A stretch of 55,020 nucleotides of DNA from Oxalobacter sp. (lineage in GTDB: Bacteria > Pseudomonadota > Gammaproteobacteria > Burkholderiales > Burkholderiaceae_D): NCBI GenBank assembly GCA_016291665.1, contig JAEEYE010000001.1, positions 1 to 55,020 on the forward strand. The letters run 5' to 3'. Shown here in pieces: positions 37,931 to 47,201 of the stretch; the first letter of the stretch is position 1, and every line of letters begins with the position of its first letter. The notes under the pieces were generated by a model that was not told the origin of the DNA, ran no database searches, and saw only the letters and a program-made list of their open reading frames with translations. Made by a program: the position numbers and the translations under genes.

Positions 37931-38875
37931 ATGACTGCTCTTATCTGTGGCTCTATTGCCTATGACACTTAGATGACGAATCCAGACAGCTTTTCCGACG
38001 CCCTGCTGCCGGGTCAATTGGACAAAATCAATGTCTGTTTCTTGGTTCCTGAATTAAAACGTGAGTTCGGTGGAACGGGCGGCAACATTGCATACAACCT
38101 GAAACTCTTGGGAGAAGACCCCTTGCTAATGGCAACCATCGGTGTGGATGGCACGCCTTACCTCGACTATTTTGCAGAACTTGGCATTTCCACCCAATAC
38201 ATCAAGACCATCGAGAAGTCCTTCACAGCGCAATGCTTTGCAACAAGCGATAAAAACAACAACCAGATTATGTCCTTCCATCCAGGGGCCATGGTTTTTT
38301 CACACGAAAACCGCATCAGCGATCTAGCTACTGACGGCATCCAATTAGCCATCGTCTCACCAGATGGGAAAAACGGTATGATTGCGCACGCAGAAGACTG
38401 CGCCAAGATGGGTATCCCTTTCATCTTTGATCCTGGCCAAGGCCTGATGATGTTCAGCCGCGAAGAACTGTGCCACTTTATCGATCTGGCCAGCTACGTC
38501 ATCGTCAATGACTACGAATCTGAAGTCTTATCCATCAACACAGGCCTTTCTGCAAAAGAAATTACTGCAAAAGTAGATGCCTACATCACGACCCTGGGTG
38601 AAAGGGGTGCCCGCATCCACCAAAAAGGTCAGGAAACCATGAATATCCCACGCATTACCGTTTCACAGGCAATGGATCCGACGGGTTGTGGCGATGCATT
38701 CCGTGCTGGATTGATTTATGGGTTGACACATGGACTTAGCTTGGAAACCTCAGGCCAGATAGGAAGCCTGATGGGCGGCATCAAGATTGAACAGATGGGT
38801 GGACAGAACCACCGCCCAACCACACAAGAAATTGACGACCGCTTTGAAAAGGAATTTGGTTATCGATTCAGGTAA
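37931..38875 (+). pseudogene. PfkB-family (adenosine kinase-like) sugar kinase with an in-frame TAG at codon 14
   Basis: ATG 37931 opens MTALICGSIAYDT and is followed by TAG at 37970-37972 and at once by ATG 37973, from which 300 codons run to 38875. The first 13 residues match the first beta-strand of this betaproteobacterial kinase family, GSIAYD, whose aspartate normally contacts the substrate. The rest is intact, with GGTGGNIAYNLKLLGE, DPGQGL and the catalytic DPTGCGDAFRAGL near the C-terminus. A protein from 37973 would lack the N-terminal strand. The adjacent TAGATG could allow coupled restart, giving a split product. TAG ends other genes here (glxR, pncC), so recoding is unlikely. Options are recent inactivation, sequencing error or read-through. 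The 37931 start also lacks a good Shine-Dalgarno. Confidence 0.75.
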
Positions 38876-38921
38876 TGCGATGTTGGCAGACGATACTGCC
38901 TGCCAATATCCAAATAAACAG

Positions 38922-38945
38922 AAAGCACACCATATGGTGTGCTTT
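38922..38945. terminator. Bidirectional terminator between pfkB and rpsT
   Basis: A perfect 24-base palindrome, AAAGCACACCAT and its complement, separates two convergent genes. T residues end the stem on both strands (TTTTCTG on the plus strand). Confidence 0.75.
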
Positions 38946-38967
38946 TCTGTTTGGACAAGAAACTTGC

Positions 38968-39234
38968 TTAAGCAACCATTGCTTTCAGCGCTGCAGCCAG
39001 GCGGCTCTTATGGCGGGCTGCCTTATTCTTGTGGATGCGCTTCTTATCAGCAATTTTGTCGATAACGGAGACAGCCTTCTGAAATACTGCGGTTGCAGTT
39101 TCTTTATCACCAGCAGCAATCGCTTTCCTGGCGGACTTGATTGCAGTACGCAGGGTGGAACGCTGGCTAGCATTGTGCGCATTCCTTTTTGCTGCCTGAC
39201 GAGCACGCTTACGTGCCTGTGCGGAGTTTGCCAT
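38968..39234 (-). CDS. rpsT: 30S ribosomal protein S20
   Basis: The 88-residue, strongly basic, helical protein begins [21 protein letters not shown] and ends [13 protein letters not shown], as in S20 of other proteobacteria. It binds the 5' domain of 16S rRNA. It has its own promoter (39314-39342) and about 73 bases of leader, in which S20 autoregulation could act as in E. coli (inference). It is convergent with the PfkB gene. Confidence 0.97.
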   Translation of the reverse strand: MANSAQARKRARQAAKRNAHNASQRSTLRTAIKSARKAIAAGDKETATAVFQKAVSVIDKIADKKRIHKNKAARHKSRLAAALKAMVA

Positions 39235-39313
39235 ATATTTTCCTAAAATGATGTTCTATTGATTGCATGCTGCCGGATAATTCCCACAACATAAAAAATT
39301 TTCTAAGCTGTTA

Positions 39314-39342
39314 ATTCTAATGGATACAAGAATCTCTGACAA
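39314..39342 (-). promoter_or_regulatory. Sigma-70 promoter of rpsT
   Basis: On the minus strand TTGTCA (39337-39342) and TAGAAT (39314-39319) are separated by exactly 17 bases. The predicted start near 39307 lies about 73 bases before the rpsT ATG. Confidence 0.75.
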
Positions 39343-39414
39343 GACACTACTGCATTAGCTCATTGAAAAAAGGGGCTTTTTAGCATATCTGTCGCAAAAA
39401 TACAGACACCCGAA

Positions 39415-40017
39415 TCAACTTTTGCGTCTGTCCAGCAAGGCTCTGGCAACAGTCCCCACATCCACATACTCAAGTTCAGCACCAACCGGCACCCCCCTCG
39501 CCAGCCGAGTTACAGCAATGCCCCTTTCTTTGAGCATTTCACCGATGTAATGCGCAGTTGCCTCGCCCTCATTGCTAAATCCTGTTGCCAGAATCACTTC
39601 CTTAACCAGCCCATCGGTCGCTCGCTTAATCAAGCGATCCAAATGAATTTCCTTGGGTCCCACGCCATCCAGCGGAGAAAGGCTGCCCATCAGTACAAAA
39701 TAATAGCCCTTATATGCCAAGGTCTGTTCAATGATATTCTGGTCTGCAGGCGTTTCCGTCACGCACAAAAGCGATGCGTCCCTCGTCCTATCCCGGCAGG
39801 TCTCACAAATCTCTCCTTCCGTAAACGTATTACAACACAAACAATGGGTCACCTTACTGACAGCATCGGAAAGGGCATTGCTTAAGCGTAATGCTCCCTC
39901 ACGGTCGTGCTGCAGCAAATGCCAAGCCATACGCTGCGCTGACTTTGGCCCCACGCCAGGCAAAAGCTTTAATGACTGAACCAGTTCCTGAAGGGATGAG
40001 AGCGGCTTTGCGTCCAT
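39415..40017 (-). CDS. recR: Recombination protein RecR
   Basis: The 200-residue RecFOR component loads RecA at gaps. An N-terminal helix-hairpin-helix contains [17 protein letters not shown] (19-35). A four-cysteine zinc finger follows (C59, C62, C71, C74), then a Toprim domain with TETPAD and a C-terminal [18 protein letters not shown] motif. It begins three bases after the ybaB stop region on the same strand, in the conserved dnaX-ybaB-recR operon. Confidence 0.97.
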   Translation of the reverse strand: MDAKPLSSLQELVQSLKLLPGVGPKSAQRMAWHLLQHDREGALRLSNALSDAVSKVTHCLCCNTFTEGEICETCRDRTRDASLLCVTETPADQNIIEQTLAYKGYYFVLMGSLSPLDGVGPKEIHLDRLIKRATDGLVKEVILATGFSNEGEATAHYIGEMLKERGIAVTRLARGVPVGAELEYVDVGTVARALLDRRKS

Positions 40018-40020
40018 GGA

Positions 40021-40344
40021 TTAAAAAGGCATCTTCATGCCTGGGGGTAATTGAAGGCCACCAGTCACACTTGCCATCTTTTCCTGCGCTGCAGAATCTG
40101 CCTTACGCAATCCATCGTTAAAGGCTGCCGTTAACAGATCTTCAAGCATTTCCTTGTCATCTTCCATCAAAGAAGGGTCAATGGACACCATCGACACGGC
40201 ATGCCTGCAGTTCATGCGGATCTTGACAAGCCCAGCACCGGACTCACCATCCACAAAAGTCGTAGCCAGTTCTTCCTGTACCTTTTCCATGTTACGCTGC
40301 ATTGCCTGGGCCTGTTTCATCAGACCCGCCAGTTGATTCTTCAT
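40021..40344 (-). CDS. ybaB: YbaB/EbfC nucleoid-associated protein
   Basis: The 107-residue protein has the YbaB fold: N-terminal helix [26 protein letters not shown], a central sheet with [22 protein letters not shown] and a C-terminal helix ending [13 protein letters not shown]. It forms a tweezers-like dimer that binds DNA. The start is ATG 40344, with AGGAAG upstream. It lies between dnaX and recR, 13 bases after dnaX. Confidence 0.95.
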   Translation of the reverse strand: MKNQLAGLMKQAQAMQRNMEKVQEELATTFVDGESGAGLVKIRMNCRHAVSMVSIDPSLMEDDKEMLEDLLTAAFNDGLRKADSAAQEKMASVTGGLQLPPGMKMPF

Positions 40345-40357
40345 TGTTTCTTCCTGT

Positions 40358-42199
40358 TCAATTTGGGTTGGGTTGAATGGATCCCTCGACAACAGCGGCT
40401 CCCATGTCCTGGATCAACTCCTGCAGGTAAGGATCACTATCCATCTCTTTTTTTACTTGTTCTAAACGTGCTTTTGCTGCCTCATGATCTTCCTTGGTCG
40501 CTGTATTTTCAGGCTGTCCGACTTCTGTACGAATCTTGACGGGACATCCCAAATGCCCTGAGAGCCAATCGGTCAATTTCGTTACAACAGAAACCGTACC
40601 CAAAACACCCGCAGGAATACGCAGATGAAACGTCATGACGCCGCCTTCCATCGTCTGCCGAATCAGCTCAGACTGTCTGGCCAACTGCAGAGCCAACCCC
40701 CTAACGGAAACCTGCTTGGCAAGTGCCGGCCAATCACCATCCCACGCAACCTGACGTTTGGGCTCCTCAACAACCGGCACAGAAGCCATAGCCTGCTCGA
40801 CCGGCGACTCCCGACATAGGTCAACAGGAGACGGCTCATCCAACGGTTCCAACTGGACGGGTTCCAGTAGTGATGCGTGCTCACTTTCATTCTGTAGCGG
40901 GAGCTCATCTTTCGTGCTCCCTGAATTAAGTGGCATCTTAGGCAGCTTTTTCTCTACCGGTTTCACTCCAGGTACAACAATCGGAGCTGTCTGTTTAAGT
41001 GGCGCAGAAGGCGTTACTTTAGGCGTAATCGGCTTAGGTGGGGTCGGTCTTGGCACCTGTACGGGCCGTTCAACGGCTTGCTTAGCCGCTGGCATTACTA
41101 CACTTCCTTCGCCCATTCTTGGCGCAAAAGCCAACATGCGCAGAAGCGTCATGGTAAATCCGGCATATTCATCCGGCGCCATAGTCATTTCAGCAAGACC
41201 GCGCACCGTAATACCGTAATAGAGCTGAACCTCTTCTGGTGTAAAGCGCCTTGCCAATTCACGCAGTACCTCTACCTGTGCCTCATCATCCTCCAAGTAT
41301 GACGGAACACATTGGACAATAGCGATGCGGCTGAATAACGAAGAAAGATCCTGCAGCGCCACCTGGTATGAAAGCCCCCTTGACGCCATTTCATCCGCTA
41401 TGCTCAAAATACCAGCGCCATCTTTATCCGCCAAACTATCCAACAGTCGCATCAGGTATGTCTGATCCAGCGTACCCAGCATATCCTGTACAGAAGCCAC
41501 TGTCACGTTACCGGCAGCATAGGCAATCGCCTGATCCGTTAAAGACAAGGCATCACGCATGGATCCCTGTGCACCATGCGCTAATACACGTAAAGCAGGA
41601 CGTTCATATGACACCGACTCAGCATCCAGGATATGAGACAGATGGGAGACAATAGCCTCTTCGGGCATCTGCTTCAGATTAAACTGTAGGCACCGCGAAA
41701 GCACGGTAACAGGGATTTTCTGTGGATCCGTTGTCGCCAAGATAAACTTGACATAGTCAGGCGGCTCTTCCAACGTCTTTAACATGGCGTTAAACGCTTG
41801 GTTCGACAGCATATGCACTTCGTCGACCATGTAGACCTTATAGCGGGCTGCTGTCGGCGCATAAACCGCCTGTTCCAAGAGCTGCTGCATATCGTTAACA
41901 CCACGGTTTGACGCTGCATCCAATTCAATGTAGTCGACAAAACGGTCAGCATCAATTGCCTGGCACGCCTCGCATTCGCCGCAAGGTGTTGCCGTAACAC
42001 CCTTTTCACAGTTCAGGCATTTTGCAAGAATTCTCGAGAGTGTCGTCTTACCAACACCACGCGTTCCTGTAAAAAGATAAGCATGATGGATTCGCCCAGT
42101 TTCTAATGCATTGGCCAATGCACGGACAACATGATCCTGTCCAACAAGGTCTTGGAAACGTTTAGGGCGGTACTTACGGGCAAGGACGAGATAGGTCAT
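40358..42199 (-). CDS. dnaX: DNA polymerase III subunit gamma/tau
   Basis: The 613-residue clamp-loader ATPase has Walker A GTRGVGKT at 45-52, a zinc module (C64, C73, C76, C79), Walker B DEVHMLS, and the SRC motif [11 protein letters not shown] Pro/Lys-rich linker near 390-470 leads to the tau C-terminal part that contacts polymerase and DnaB. I see no A-AAA-AAG slippery heptamer in frame, so a short gamma form by frameshift is not supported. No Shine-Dalgarno is visible; the ATG is instead preceded by TCCTCC. The SRP RNA gene ends 65 bases upstream. Confidence 0.96.
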   Translation of the reverse strand: MTYLVLARKYRPKRFQDLVGQDHVVRALANALETGRIHHAYLFTGTRGVGKTTLSRILAKCLNCEKGVTATPCGECEACQAIDADRFVDYIELDAASNRGVNDMQQLLEQAVYAPTAARYKVYMVDEVHMLSNQAFNAMLKTLEEPPDYVKFILATTDPQKIPVTVLSRCLQFNLKQMPEEAIVSHLSHILDAESVSYERPALRVLAHGAQGSMRDALSLTDQAIAYAAGNVTVASVQDMLGTLDQTYLMRLLDSLADKDGAGILSIADEMASRGLSYQVALQDLSSLFSRIAIVQCVPSYLEDDEAQVEVLRELARRFTPEEVQLYYGITVRGLAEMTMAPDEYAGFTMTLLRMLAFAPRMGEGSVVMPAAKQAVERPVQVPRPTPPKPITPKVTPSAPLKQTAPIVVPGVKPVEKKLPKMPLNSGSTKDELPLQNESEHASLLEPVQLEPLDEPSPVDLCRESPVEQAMASVPVVEEPKRQVAWDGDWPALAKQVSVRGLALQLARQSELIRQTMEGGVMTFHLRIPAGVLGTVSVVTKLTDWLSGHLGCPVKIRTEVGQPENTATKEDHEAAKARLEQVKKEMDSDPYLQELIQDMGAAVVEGSIQPNPN

Positions 42200-42263
42200 T
42201 GGAGGATTTTAACCGATTGATTCGGGTCGTTGGGAACAAATGCGATATGTTCAACATACAAAA

Positions 42264-42357
42264 GCGAGCCTTGACTGCGGCACTCGTGGAGATTGGCTGT
42301 GGCTGCTTCGTTCCCGACCTGACCAGTTTCACCATTCCACAATGCGCAGGGGCCCGC
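42264..42357 (-). ncRNA. ffs: Signal recognition particle RNA (4.5S, small SRP RNA)
   Basis: The minus strand carries the conserved SRP RNA tip: GGTCAGGTCGGGAACGAAGC in the region 42302-42330, which binds Ffh. The flanks pair as a long rod: GCGGGCC with GGCTCGC at the ends, CTGCG with CGCAG, and GTGGA with TCCAC near the tip. The predicted length is about 94 nt and a TTTT run follows. A good promoter lies just upstream (42366-42393). Its position ahead of dnaX is usual in betaproteobacteria. Exact ends are approximate. Confidence 0.93.
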
Positions 42358-42365
42358 TGGGCGCA

Positions 42366-42393
42366 ATTTTACCGCAACTGCAGCTTTTCGCAA
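42366..42393 (-). promoter_or_regulatory. Sigma-70 promoter of ffs
   Basis: On the minus strand TTGCGA (42388-42393) and TAAAAT (42366-42371) are 16 bases apart. The predicted start at about 42358 coincides with the first paired bases of the SRP RNA. Confidence 0.7.
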
Positions 42394-42521
42394 ACTCAAA
42401 AAAACATTCGCTTTAAGAATGATTTCACTGTTCTTTTGTTGGATATCCCCTTTCCAAAGAAAAAATCCCTTAATTCGCAAGAATAAAGAAGACGCCCCTG
42501 TAGTCCATCTATGATGCCCTT

Positions 42522-44006
42522 CTACAAGCCAAGACTATCCCAAAGGCTGTCAATCCGCTCTTTAACCTTTTCGTCCATCGTAATGACACGTCCCCACTGG
42601 CGGCTCGTCTCTCCGAGCCACTTGTCAGTTGCATCAATGCCCATCTTGCTACCCAAACCACTCACTGGTGACGCAAAATCCAAGTAATCAATCGGGGTAT
42701 TTTCAACAATCACCGTATCGCGTGCCGGATCGACACGCGTGGAAATCGCCCACATCACATCGGCATGACTGCGGATATCAATATCCTCATCCACTACCAC
42801 AATCAGCTTGGTATAAAGAAACTGGCGCAGGAACGACCAGACCCCGAACATCACCCGCTTGGCATGGCCAGGGTACGCCTTGCGTATCTTCACAACCGCC
42901 ATCCGGTAACTGCATGCTTCTGGCGGCAGGTAGAAATCCACTATTTCAGGAAACTGCTTACACAATAACGGCACAAAGACCTCATTCAATGCCAGCCCCA
43001 ACATGGAGGGCTCATCAGGCGGGCGGCCTGTGTAAGTGGAAAGGTAGATGGGATTCTCACGCATCGTAATACGCTCAACCGTCAGGACAGGAAACGGCTC
43101 ACGCTCATTGTAGTATCCCGTATGATCCCCAAAAGGCCCTTCCATCGCATGTTCATACCCACTCAGATGCCCCTCATCAGGCTGGATCACTCCTTCAAGC
43201 ACAATTTCCGCTCGGGCTGGAACCAGCAGGCCTCCAGTCCTTGTCTGAGCCAATTCTGTCCTCGCTCCCCGCAACAACCCAGCAAACTGGTATTCAGAGA
43301 TATCGTCCGGCACTGGGATAACGGCAGCCAGCAACGTCGCCGGATCGGCTCCCAAGACAACGGCAACCGGAAACGGTTGGCCGGGATTAGCCAACCGATG
43401 ATCCCTAAAATCCTGGGCACCACCACGGTGTGGCAGCCAACGCATGATGACTTTGTTTTTAGCAATGACCTGCTGGCGGTATATCCCAAGATTCAAACGC
43501 GGTTTCACAGGCCCGCGCGTAACCACCATTCCCCAGGTCAGCAACGGTCCTGCATCCTGCGGCCAACACGTCTGGACAGGCAGGTTCGACAAATCCACAT
43601 CACCATCTTCAACAACCACCTCCTGGCAGATACCCTTGGAATCAACCTTGGGTTTCATATGCCACAGGGATTTTAAAAGCGGCATCATGCTGAATATATC
43701 CGACAGACCATCCGGTTTTTTTGGCTCCTTCAGGGACGCCAGGAACTCCCCCATCTGCCTGAGGTCTGAAAGGCCTCCACCGCCAACGGCCTTCGCAATA
43801 CGACGGACACTGCCAAAGAGATTGGTCATCACCGGCATTGCGCTCCCGATGGGTCTCTTAAACAGCAGTGCCGAGCCATCCTTTTCAAGCACCCTTCTGG
43901 AAACTTCCGTCATTTCAAGATTGGGCGAAATGGGAACATCAATTTCCTTCAAGTCGCCTGCTTTCCTCAGTTCGTCAGCAAAGTCCCGCAAATCGTAATA
44001 CGCCAT
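42522..44006 (-). CDS. ubiD: 4-hydroxy-3-polyprenylbenzoate decarboxylase (prenylated-FMN dependent)
   Basis: The 494-residue UbiD decarboxylates the polyprenylated hydroxybenzoate in ubiquinone synthesis. It has the prFMN/metal-binding NLGIYRQQV region, the HRGGA motif, the catalytic acidic segment [11 protein letters not shown] and the C-terminal [11 protein letters not shown]. Length matches E. coli UbiD (497). The ATG at 44006 begins [22 protein letters not shown]. It is followed on the same strand by ffs across a 160-base gap without a gene. Confidence 0.95.
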   Translation of the reverse strand: MAYYDLRDFADELRKAGDLKEIDVPISPNLEMTEVSRRVLEKDGSALLFKRPIGSAMPVMTNLFGSVRRIAKAVGGGGLSDLRQMGEFLASLKEPKKPDGLSDIFSMMPLLKSLWHMKPKVDSKGICQEVVVEDGDVDLSNLPVQTCWPQDAGPLLTWGMVVTRGPVKPRLNLGIYRQQVIAKNKVIMRWLPHRGGAQDFRDHRLANPGQPFPVAVVLGADPATLLAAVIPVPDDISEYQFAGLLRGARTELAQTRTGGLLVPARAEIVLEGVIQPDEGHLSGYEHAMEGPFGDHTGYYNEREPFPVLTVERITMRENPIYLSTYTGRPPDEPSMLGLALNEVFVPLLCKQFPEIVDFYLPPEACSYRMAVVKIRKAYPGHAKRVMFGVWSFLRQFLYTKLIVVVDEDIDIRSHADVMWAISTRVDPARDTVIVENTPIDYLDFASPVSGLGSKMGIDATDKWLGETSRQWGRVITMDEKVKERIDSLWDSLGL

Positions 44007-44127
44007 ACTTTTTTGTCTCTTTTTTGATACAACACCCTGATTCTACAAAATCACGGTAACTTTTTGATTCTAATGATTTTATCGCCAAAATAAAAATCTG
44101 GTAGTCAAAAACAGTCGCTCCGTCAAA

Positions 44128-44156
44128 TTGACAGGTTAGTGATCACTATCTAGAAT
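44128..44156 (+). promoter_or_regulatory. Near-consensus sigma-70 promoter of an unannotated short transcript
   Basis: TTGACA at 44128-44133 and TAGAAT at 44151-44156 are exactly 17 bases apart, the best promoter in the window. The predicted start is at about 44163. No annotated gene begins within 200 bases downstream. Confidence 0.8.
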
Positions 44157-44162
44157 GGCGAC

Positions 44163-44345
44163 AGTTCAATGGGCAGTTACTGTTTTCTGTCCTTTTCCGT
44201 TCTTCGTTTGGCACAAGTTCTCTATCTGCCTTTCTATAAGAACATACTAAAGTGGCGCCTCCTATTTCGGAGAAGCTGGGACAAACGCCACTAACAGGGT
44301 TTTCCCACCATCACCTTGAGCTCTAAAGAGCAATGGATGGTTTTT
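44163..44345 (+). ncRNA. Putative small RNA or structured leader RNA, about 183 nt
   Basis: The segment lies between a near-consensus promoter and a hairpin-plus-T-run terminator (44307-44345), so a discrete transcript of about 183 nt is predicted. It can fold into a hairpin at 44216-44242 (GTTCT / AGAAC) and a central one closed by GTGGCG / CGCCAC with an inner CCTCC / GGAG. Size and the central part recall 6S RNA, but the 5' and 3' ends do not pair well, so I do not call it 6S. A 41-codon frame (44169-44294, MGSYCFLSFSVLRLAQ...) lies within it without a Shine-Dalgarno; a small hydrophobic, basic-tailed peptide is an alternative. As a leader it could attenuate the transglycosylase gene 63 bases downstream. 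Confidence 0.55.
44307..44345 (+). terminator. Rho-independent terminator of the short transcript
   Basis: ACCATC (44307-44312) pairs with GATGGT (44336-44341). Inside, GCTC / GAGC closes a TAAA loop. TTTTT follows at 44341-44345. Confidence 0.65.
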
Positions 44346-44407
44346 GATTATAAATAAACTGCATAATCATTCCCAGCATCAGATTGCAGTTGGAAATTGG
44401 AGTGTTC

Positions 44408-45106
44408 GTGTTTAACCGTTTTTTCAAGGATATCAAGTCTCGTTCTTTGTCGACTGGGAAGTCAAAATTCGTTGCAATGGCTGCTATTGCGACTTCTTTG
44501 GCCGCACTCTTGGTCACGCAGTCTGTCGATCTTAAGAAAGACAGCGTCTCCATCATCCCTCAGGCCCAGGCTGCTGAAGCGCTGCCTCAGACCTTAAAAG
44601 AATCCAGGGTCGAAAACCAGGTTCCACAGATTGAACCGATGAATGACGAAGACGCATCGTTCTCTTTGGCTGAAGTTCGCCAGAAAAAGCGCCTGACCGA
44701 ATGGATTGCAAAACATTACCGCATCCCAAGCAGCAATTCTGACCTGTTTGTGACAACAGCTTATAAGGCTGCTTTTGAATTAGGTTTGGATCCGCATCTG
44801 ATCCTAGCCATCATGGCTATTGAATCCCGCTTCAACCCGAACGCACGCGGCGCAGGTGGTGCCAACGGACTGATGCAGGTTGTCACCCACATCCACACCC
44901 GCCGCTTCCAGCCTTATGGTGGCGTAAAGATGGCTATGGATCCTGTCGTCAACATCAGGGTTGGCGCACAGCTCTTAAAAGACCTGATCAAGATGAAGGG
45001 ATCTGTTGAACGTGGTGTTAAGGCCTATGCCGGTGGTAATGGCGGCTACAATTCCAAGGTCATGGTTCAGTACCGCAAAATGAAATCAGTCGCAGTCGGA
45101 TCCTAA
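44408..45106 (+). CDS. Lytic transglycosylase (SLT domain), probably membrane-anchored or exported
   Basis: The protein is 232 residues from GTG 44408, chosen because GGAG lies five bases upstream; a TTG at 44384 is the longer alternative. A hydrophobic segment at about 22-37 may be a signal anchor or an atypical signal peptide, followed by AQAAEA. The SLT domain begins near residue 110. The catalytic glutamate is E139 in IMAIESRFNPNARG, followed by GANGLMQV and the YAGGNGGYNSKVM region. It cleaves glycan strands to form 1,6-anhydromuropeptides, which feed recycling by Mpl and AmgK/MurU. It is a single gene with its own terminator and possibly a regulated leader. Confidence 0.9.
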   Translation: MFNRFFKDIKSRSLSTGKSKFVAMAAIATSLAALLVTQSVDLKKDSVSIIPQAQAAEALPQTLKESRVENQVPQIEPMNDEDASFSLAEVRQKKRLTEWIAKHYRIPSSNSDLFVTTAYKAAFELGLDPHLILAIMAIESRFNPNARGAGGANGLMQVVTHIHTRRFQPYGGVKMAMDPVVNIRVGAQLLKDLIKMKGSVERGVKAYAGGNGGYNSKVMVQYRKMKSVAVGS

Positions 45107-45137
45107 ACCATCCCCCAATACGTTTCTCTTCCAACCG

Positions 45138-45171
45138 CAGCCCGTCAGCATCTCTGGCGGGCTGTTTTTTT
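45138..45171 (+). terminator. Rho-independent terminator of the lytic transglycosylase gene
   Basis: A ten-pair stem (CAGCCCGTCA with TGGCGGGCTG, one G-T pair) has a seven-base loop and is followed by seven T residues. It lies 31 bases after the stop codon. Confidence 0.9.
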
Positions 45172-47201
45172 CAGATGCTTAAAGGATCAACCTCAATCGT
45201 CCATCTGACATTTGCCTTCACATTCCGCAACTGAGGGATCCATTCAGTTAACGCTGCCTGCAAAACAGGCCTAGAGGCAGACTCAATCAAAAGTTGCGCC
45301 CTTTCAATGTCAGCGACACGCATGATTGTCATAGGGATTGCATCGCTCACGGTTAGACCCTCTCGACGTCCGAGCAGAACTTTCGCCTGCTGCAGGAACA
45401 TCATCGCCTTGCTGATGTCCTTTGCTTCTGCCATTAGAAGCGCCTGGAACCCAAAAGGCGGAAAACCAGCCATATGTCTTTCATCCATCAACTGAGAAAC
45501 ATAGGCATCATAACGCCGCGTACGCATCGCTTGGTACAGCGGATGTGAAGGATAGCGCGTCTGAATCAATACTTGGGATGGATTTGCACCCGGCCTGACC
45601 GCATCACGGCCAGCACGCCCAGCAACCTGCATCAACTGTGCAAAAAGCCTTTCGCCAGCCCTAAAGTCATGCGAAAAGAGCGCAGCATCCGGTTCAAGCA
45701 CACCGACCAACGTAAGATTCTGGAAATCATGTCCCTTGGCTATCATCTGCGTCCCAATGACAATGTCTACATCGCCATGGTATATCGCGTCAAGTGCCTC
45801 TTGAAGCGATCCCTTACGGCTGGTCGAATCAGCATCGATACGCAGGATACGCGCCTGTGGAAACCGTAACCGAATATTTTCTTCTATACGTTGTGTCCCA
45901 CGTCCCAACGCCTGCAAGTCAACGTTACCACAATCGGGACAAACCTTTGGAATACGGCGCTCTAAGCCGCAATGGTGACACCGCAAAATCCTGTTTGCCT
46001 TATGGAAGACCATATACGCTGAACAACGGTGACACGTACTCATCCAGCCACAAGCATTGCAGGTAATAACAGGTGCAAAACCACGACGGTTTAAGAAAAG
46101 CAGGGAAATTTCCCCTTTTTCTATACGTTTTTCAATCGCATCAACAAGCGTCTGACTCAGACCATCAACCAGCTTGTCTTTCGACGTATCAATCAGTGTG
46201 ATCTCAGGGTGAGCGGCATTCTCTCGCGCACGTTCCGGCAACGCAAGCTCACGGTACCTCCCTGACTTTGCGTGATGCCAGCTTTCAAGAGATGGTGTCG
46301 CTGATCCTAAGACAATAGGAATCTTCAGGTAATTCGCCCGCCAGACCGCTAAGTCCCTTGCCGAATAGCGAACACCTTCTTGCTGTTTATAAGAAGGATC
46401 ATGTTCTTCGTCGACCACAATCATCCGCAACTTAGGGGCTGGCGTCATCACCGACAGCCGCGTTCCTAAAATAATACGGGCACGCCCCGTCATAATGGCA
46501 AGCCAGTCCCTCAAGCGCTCACTTTCAGTCAAACCACTGTGTTGCAACACAATGTGTTCACGTGGAAAACGCGAGCGGATCCTTTTCTCCAATTGTGGCG
46601 TCAAGTTGATTTCCGGCACCATCAAGAGTACTTGGCCGTCTGGCGAACTGGCAAGCTTATCAGCAACTGCCCTCAGGTAAACCTCTGTCTTACCACTACC
46701 CGTCACTCCGTAGAGCAAAAATGTCGAAAAGCCTTCTGTTGCCGTAATTGCCTCGACTGCCCGTCGTTGATCCTCGTTTAATTCTGGGACTTCCTCCGAC
46801 TGCTGTTCACTTCCTTTAACAGGCTCATCAATTACCTTTAAAGCTTTCTGAATTGATTTTTGTTTATTCTGGCGAATCATCTTAGGCAATACATTGATGG
46901 CCACTTCACCCAACGTTCGATGATAATAAGAAGCTACAAAACGGCACAAATCCATCCACGCCTTATCAAAAGGCGGGATTTCATGAAAGCAGTAGGCCAC
47001 TGCTTTTAGTTTCTCGACAGGCACATCCGAAGAGTCACCTGTTCCAACGACCAAGCCCACAACCGTACGCCGACCAAACGGCACAACCACCAATTGCCCG
47101 ACTTCCGGTATAGCATCATCTACCTTCGTCGGCTGATAAAGGTAATCAAACGATTTGTCAATGGGTGCTTCCAGCACAACTCGGACTATCTTCTGCGACA
47201 T
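45171..47201 (-). CDS. priA: Primosomal replication restart helicase PriA
   Basis: The 676-residue 3'-5' helicase recognises stalled forks and reloads DnaB. An N-terminal DNA-binding domain covers about 1-110. Walker A GVTGSGKT is at 165-172 and the DEEH box lies in VVDEEHDPSYKQ. Eight cysteines in the CNACG / CHRC / CHHCG / CPDCG segment bind two zinc ions. QMIAKGHDF and AGRAGR are helicase motifs V and VI. ATG 47201 is used; a TTG one codon earlier is unlikely. Upstream is a DnaA-box-like cluster. It is convergent with the lytic transglycosylase. Confidence 0.97.
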   Translation of the reverse strand: MSQKIVRVVLEAPIDKSFDYLYQPTKVDDAIPEVGQLVVVPFGRRTVVGLVVGTGDSSDVPVEKLKAVAYCFHEIPPFDKAWMDLCRFVASYYHRTLGEVAINVLPKMIRQNKQKSIQKALKVIDEPVKGSEQQSEEVPELNEDQRRAVEAITATEGFSTFLLYGVTGSGKTEVYLRAVADKLASSPDGQVLLMVPEINLTPQLEKRIRSRFPREHIVLQHSGLTESERLRDWLAIMTGRARIILGTRLSVMTPAPKLRMIVVDEEHDPSYKQQEGVRYSARDLAVWRANYLKIPIVLGSATPSLESWHHAKSGRYRELALPERARENAAHPEITLIDTSKDKLVDGLSQTLVDAIEKRIEKGEISLLFLNRRGFAPVITCNACGWMSTCHRCSAYMVFHKANRILRCHHCGLERRIPKVCPDCGNVDLQALGRGTQRIEENIRLRFPQARILRIDADSTSRKGSLQEALDAIYHGDVDIVIGTQMIAKGHDFQNLTLVGVLEPDAALFSHDFRAGERLFAQLMQVAGRAGRDAVRPGANPSQVLIQTRYPSHPLYQAMRTRRYDAYVSQLMDERHMAGFPPFGFQALLMAEAKDISKAMMFLQQAKVLLGRREGLTVSDAIPMTIMRVADIERAQLLIESASRPVLQAALTEWIPQLRNVKANVRWTIEVDPLSI

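Noticed and set aside
37970-37972. General recoding of TAG in this organism
   Set aside because: TAG is the natural stop of glxR, pncC and the DUF4390 gene in this window.
40930-40990. A dnaX frameshift site for a short gamma subunit
   Set aside because: The only A-rich stretch reads G-AAA-AAG in frame, not a good slippery heptamer, and no supporting stem was seen.
42196-42486. Two open frames of about 95 codons upstream of dnaX
   Set aside because: They cover the SRP RNA gene, whose conserved tip and pairing explain the sequence.
44163-44345. Identification of the short RNA as 6S RNA (ssrS)
   Set aside because: Length and a few blocks (GTGGCGC, GAGAAGC, CACCTTGA) look similar, but I could not pair the two ends into the long closing stem that 6S requires.
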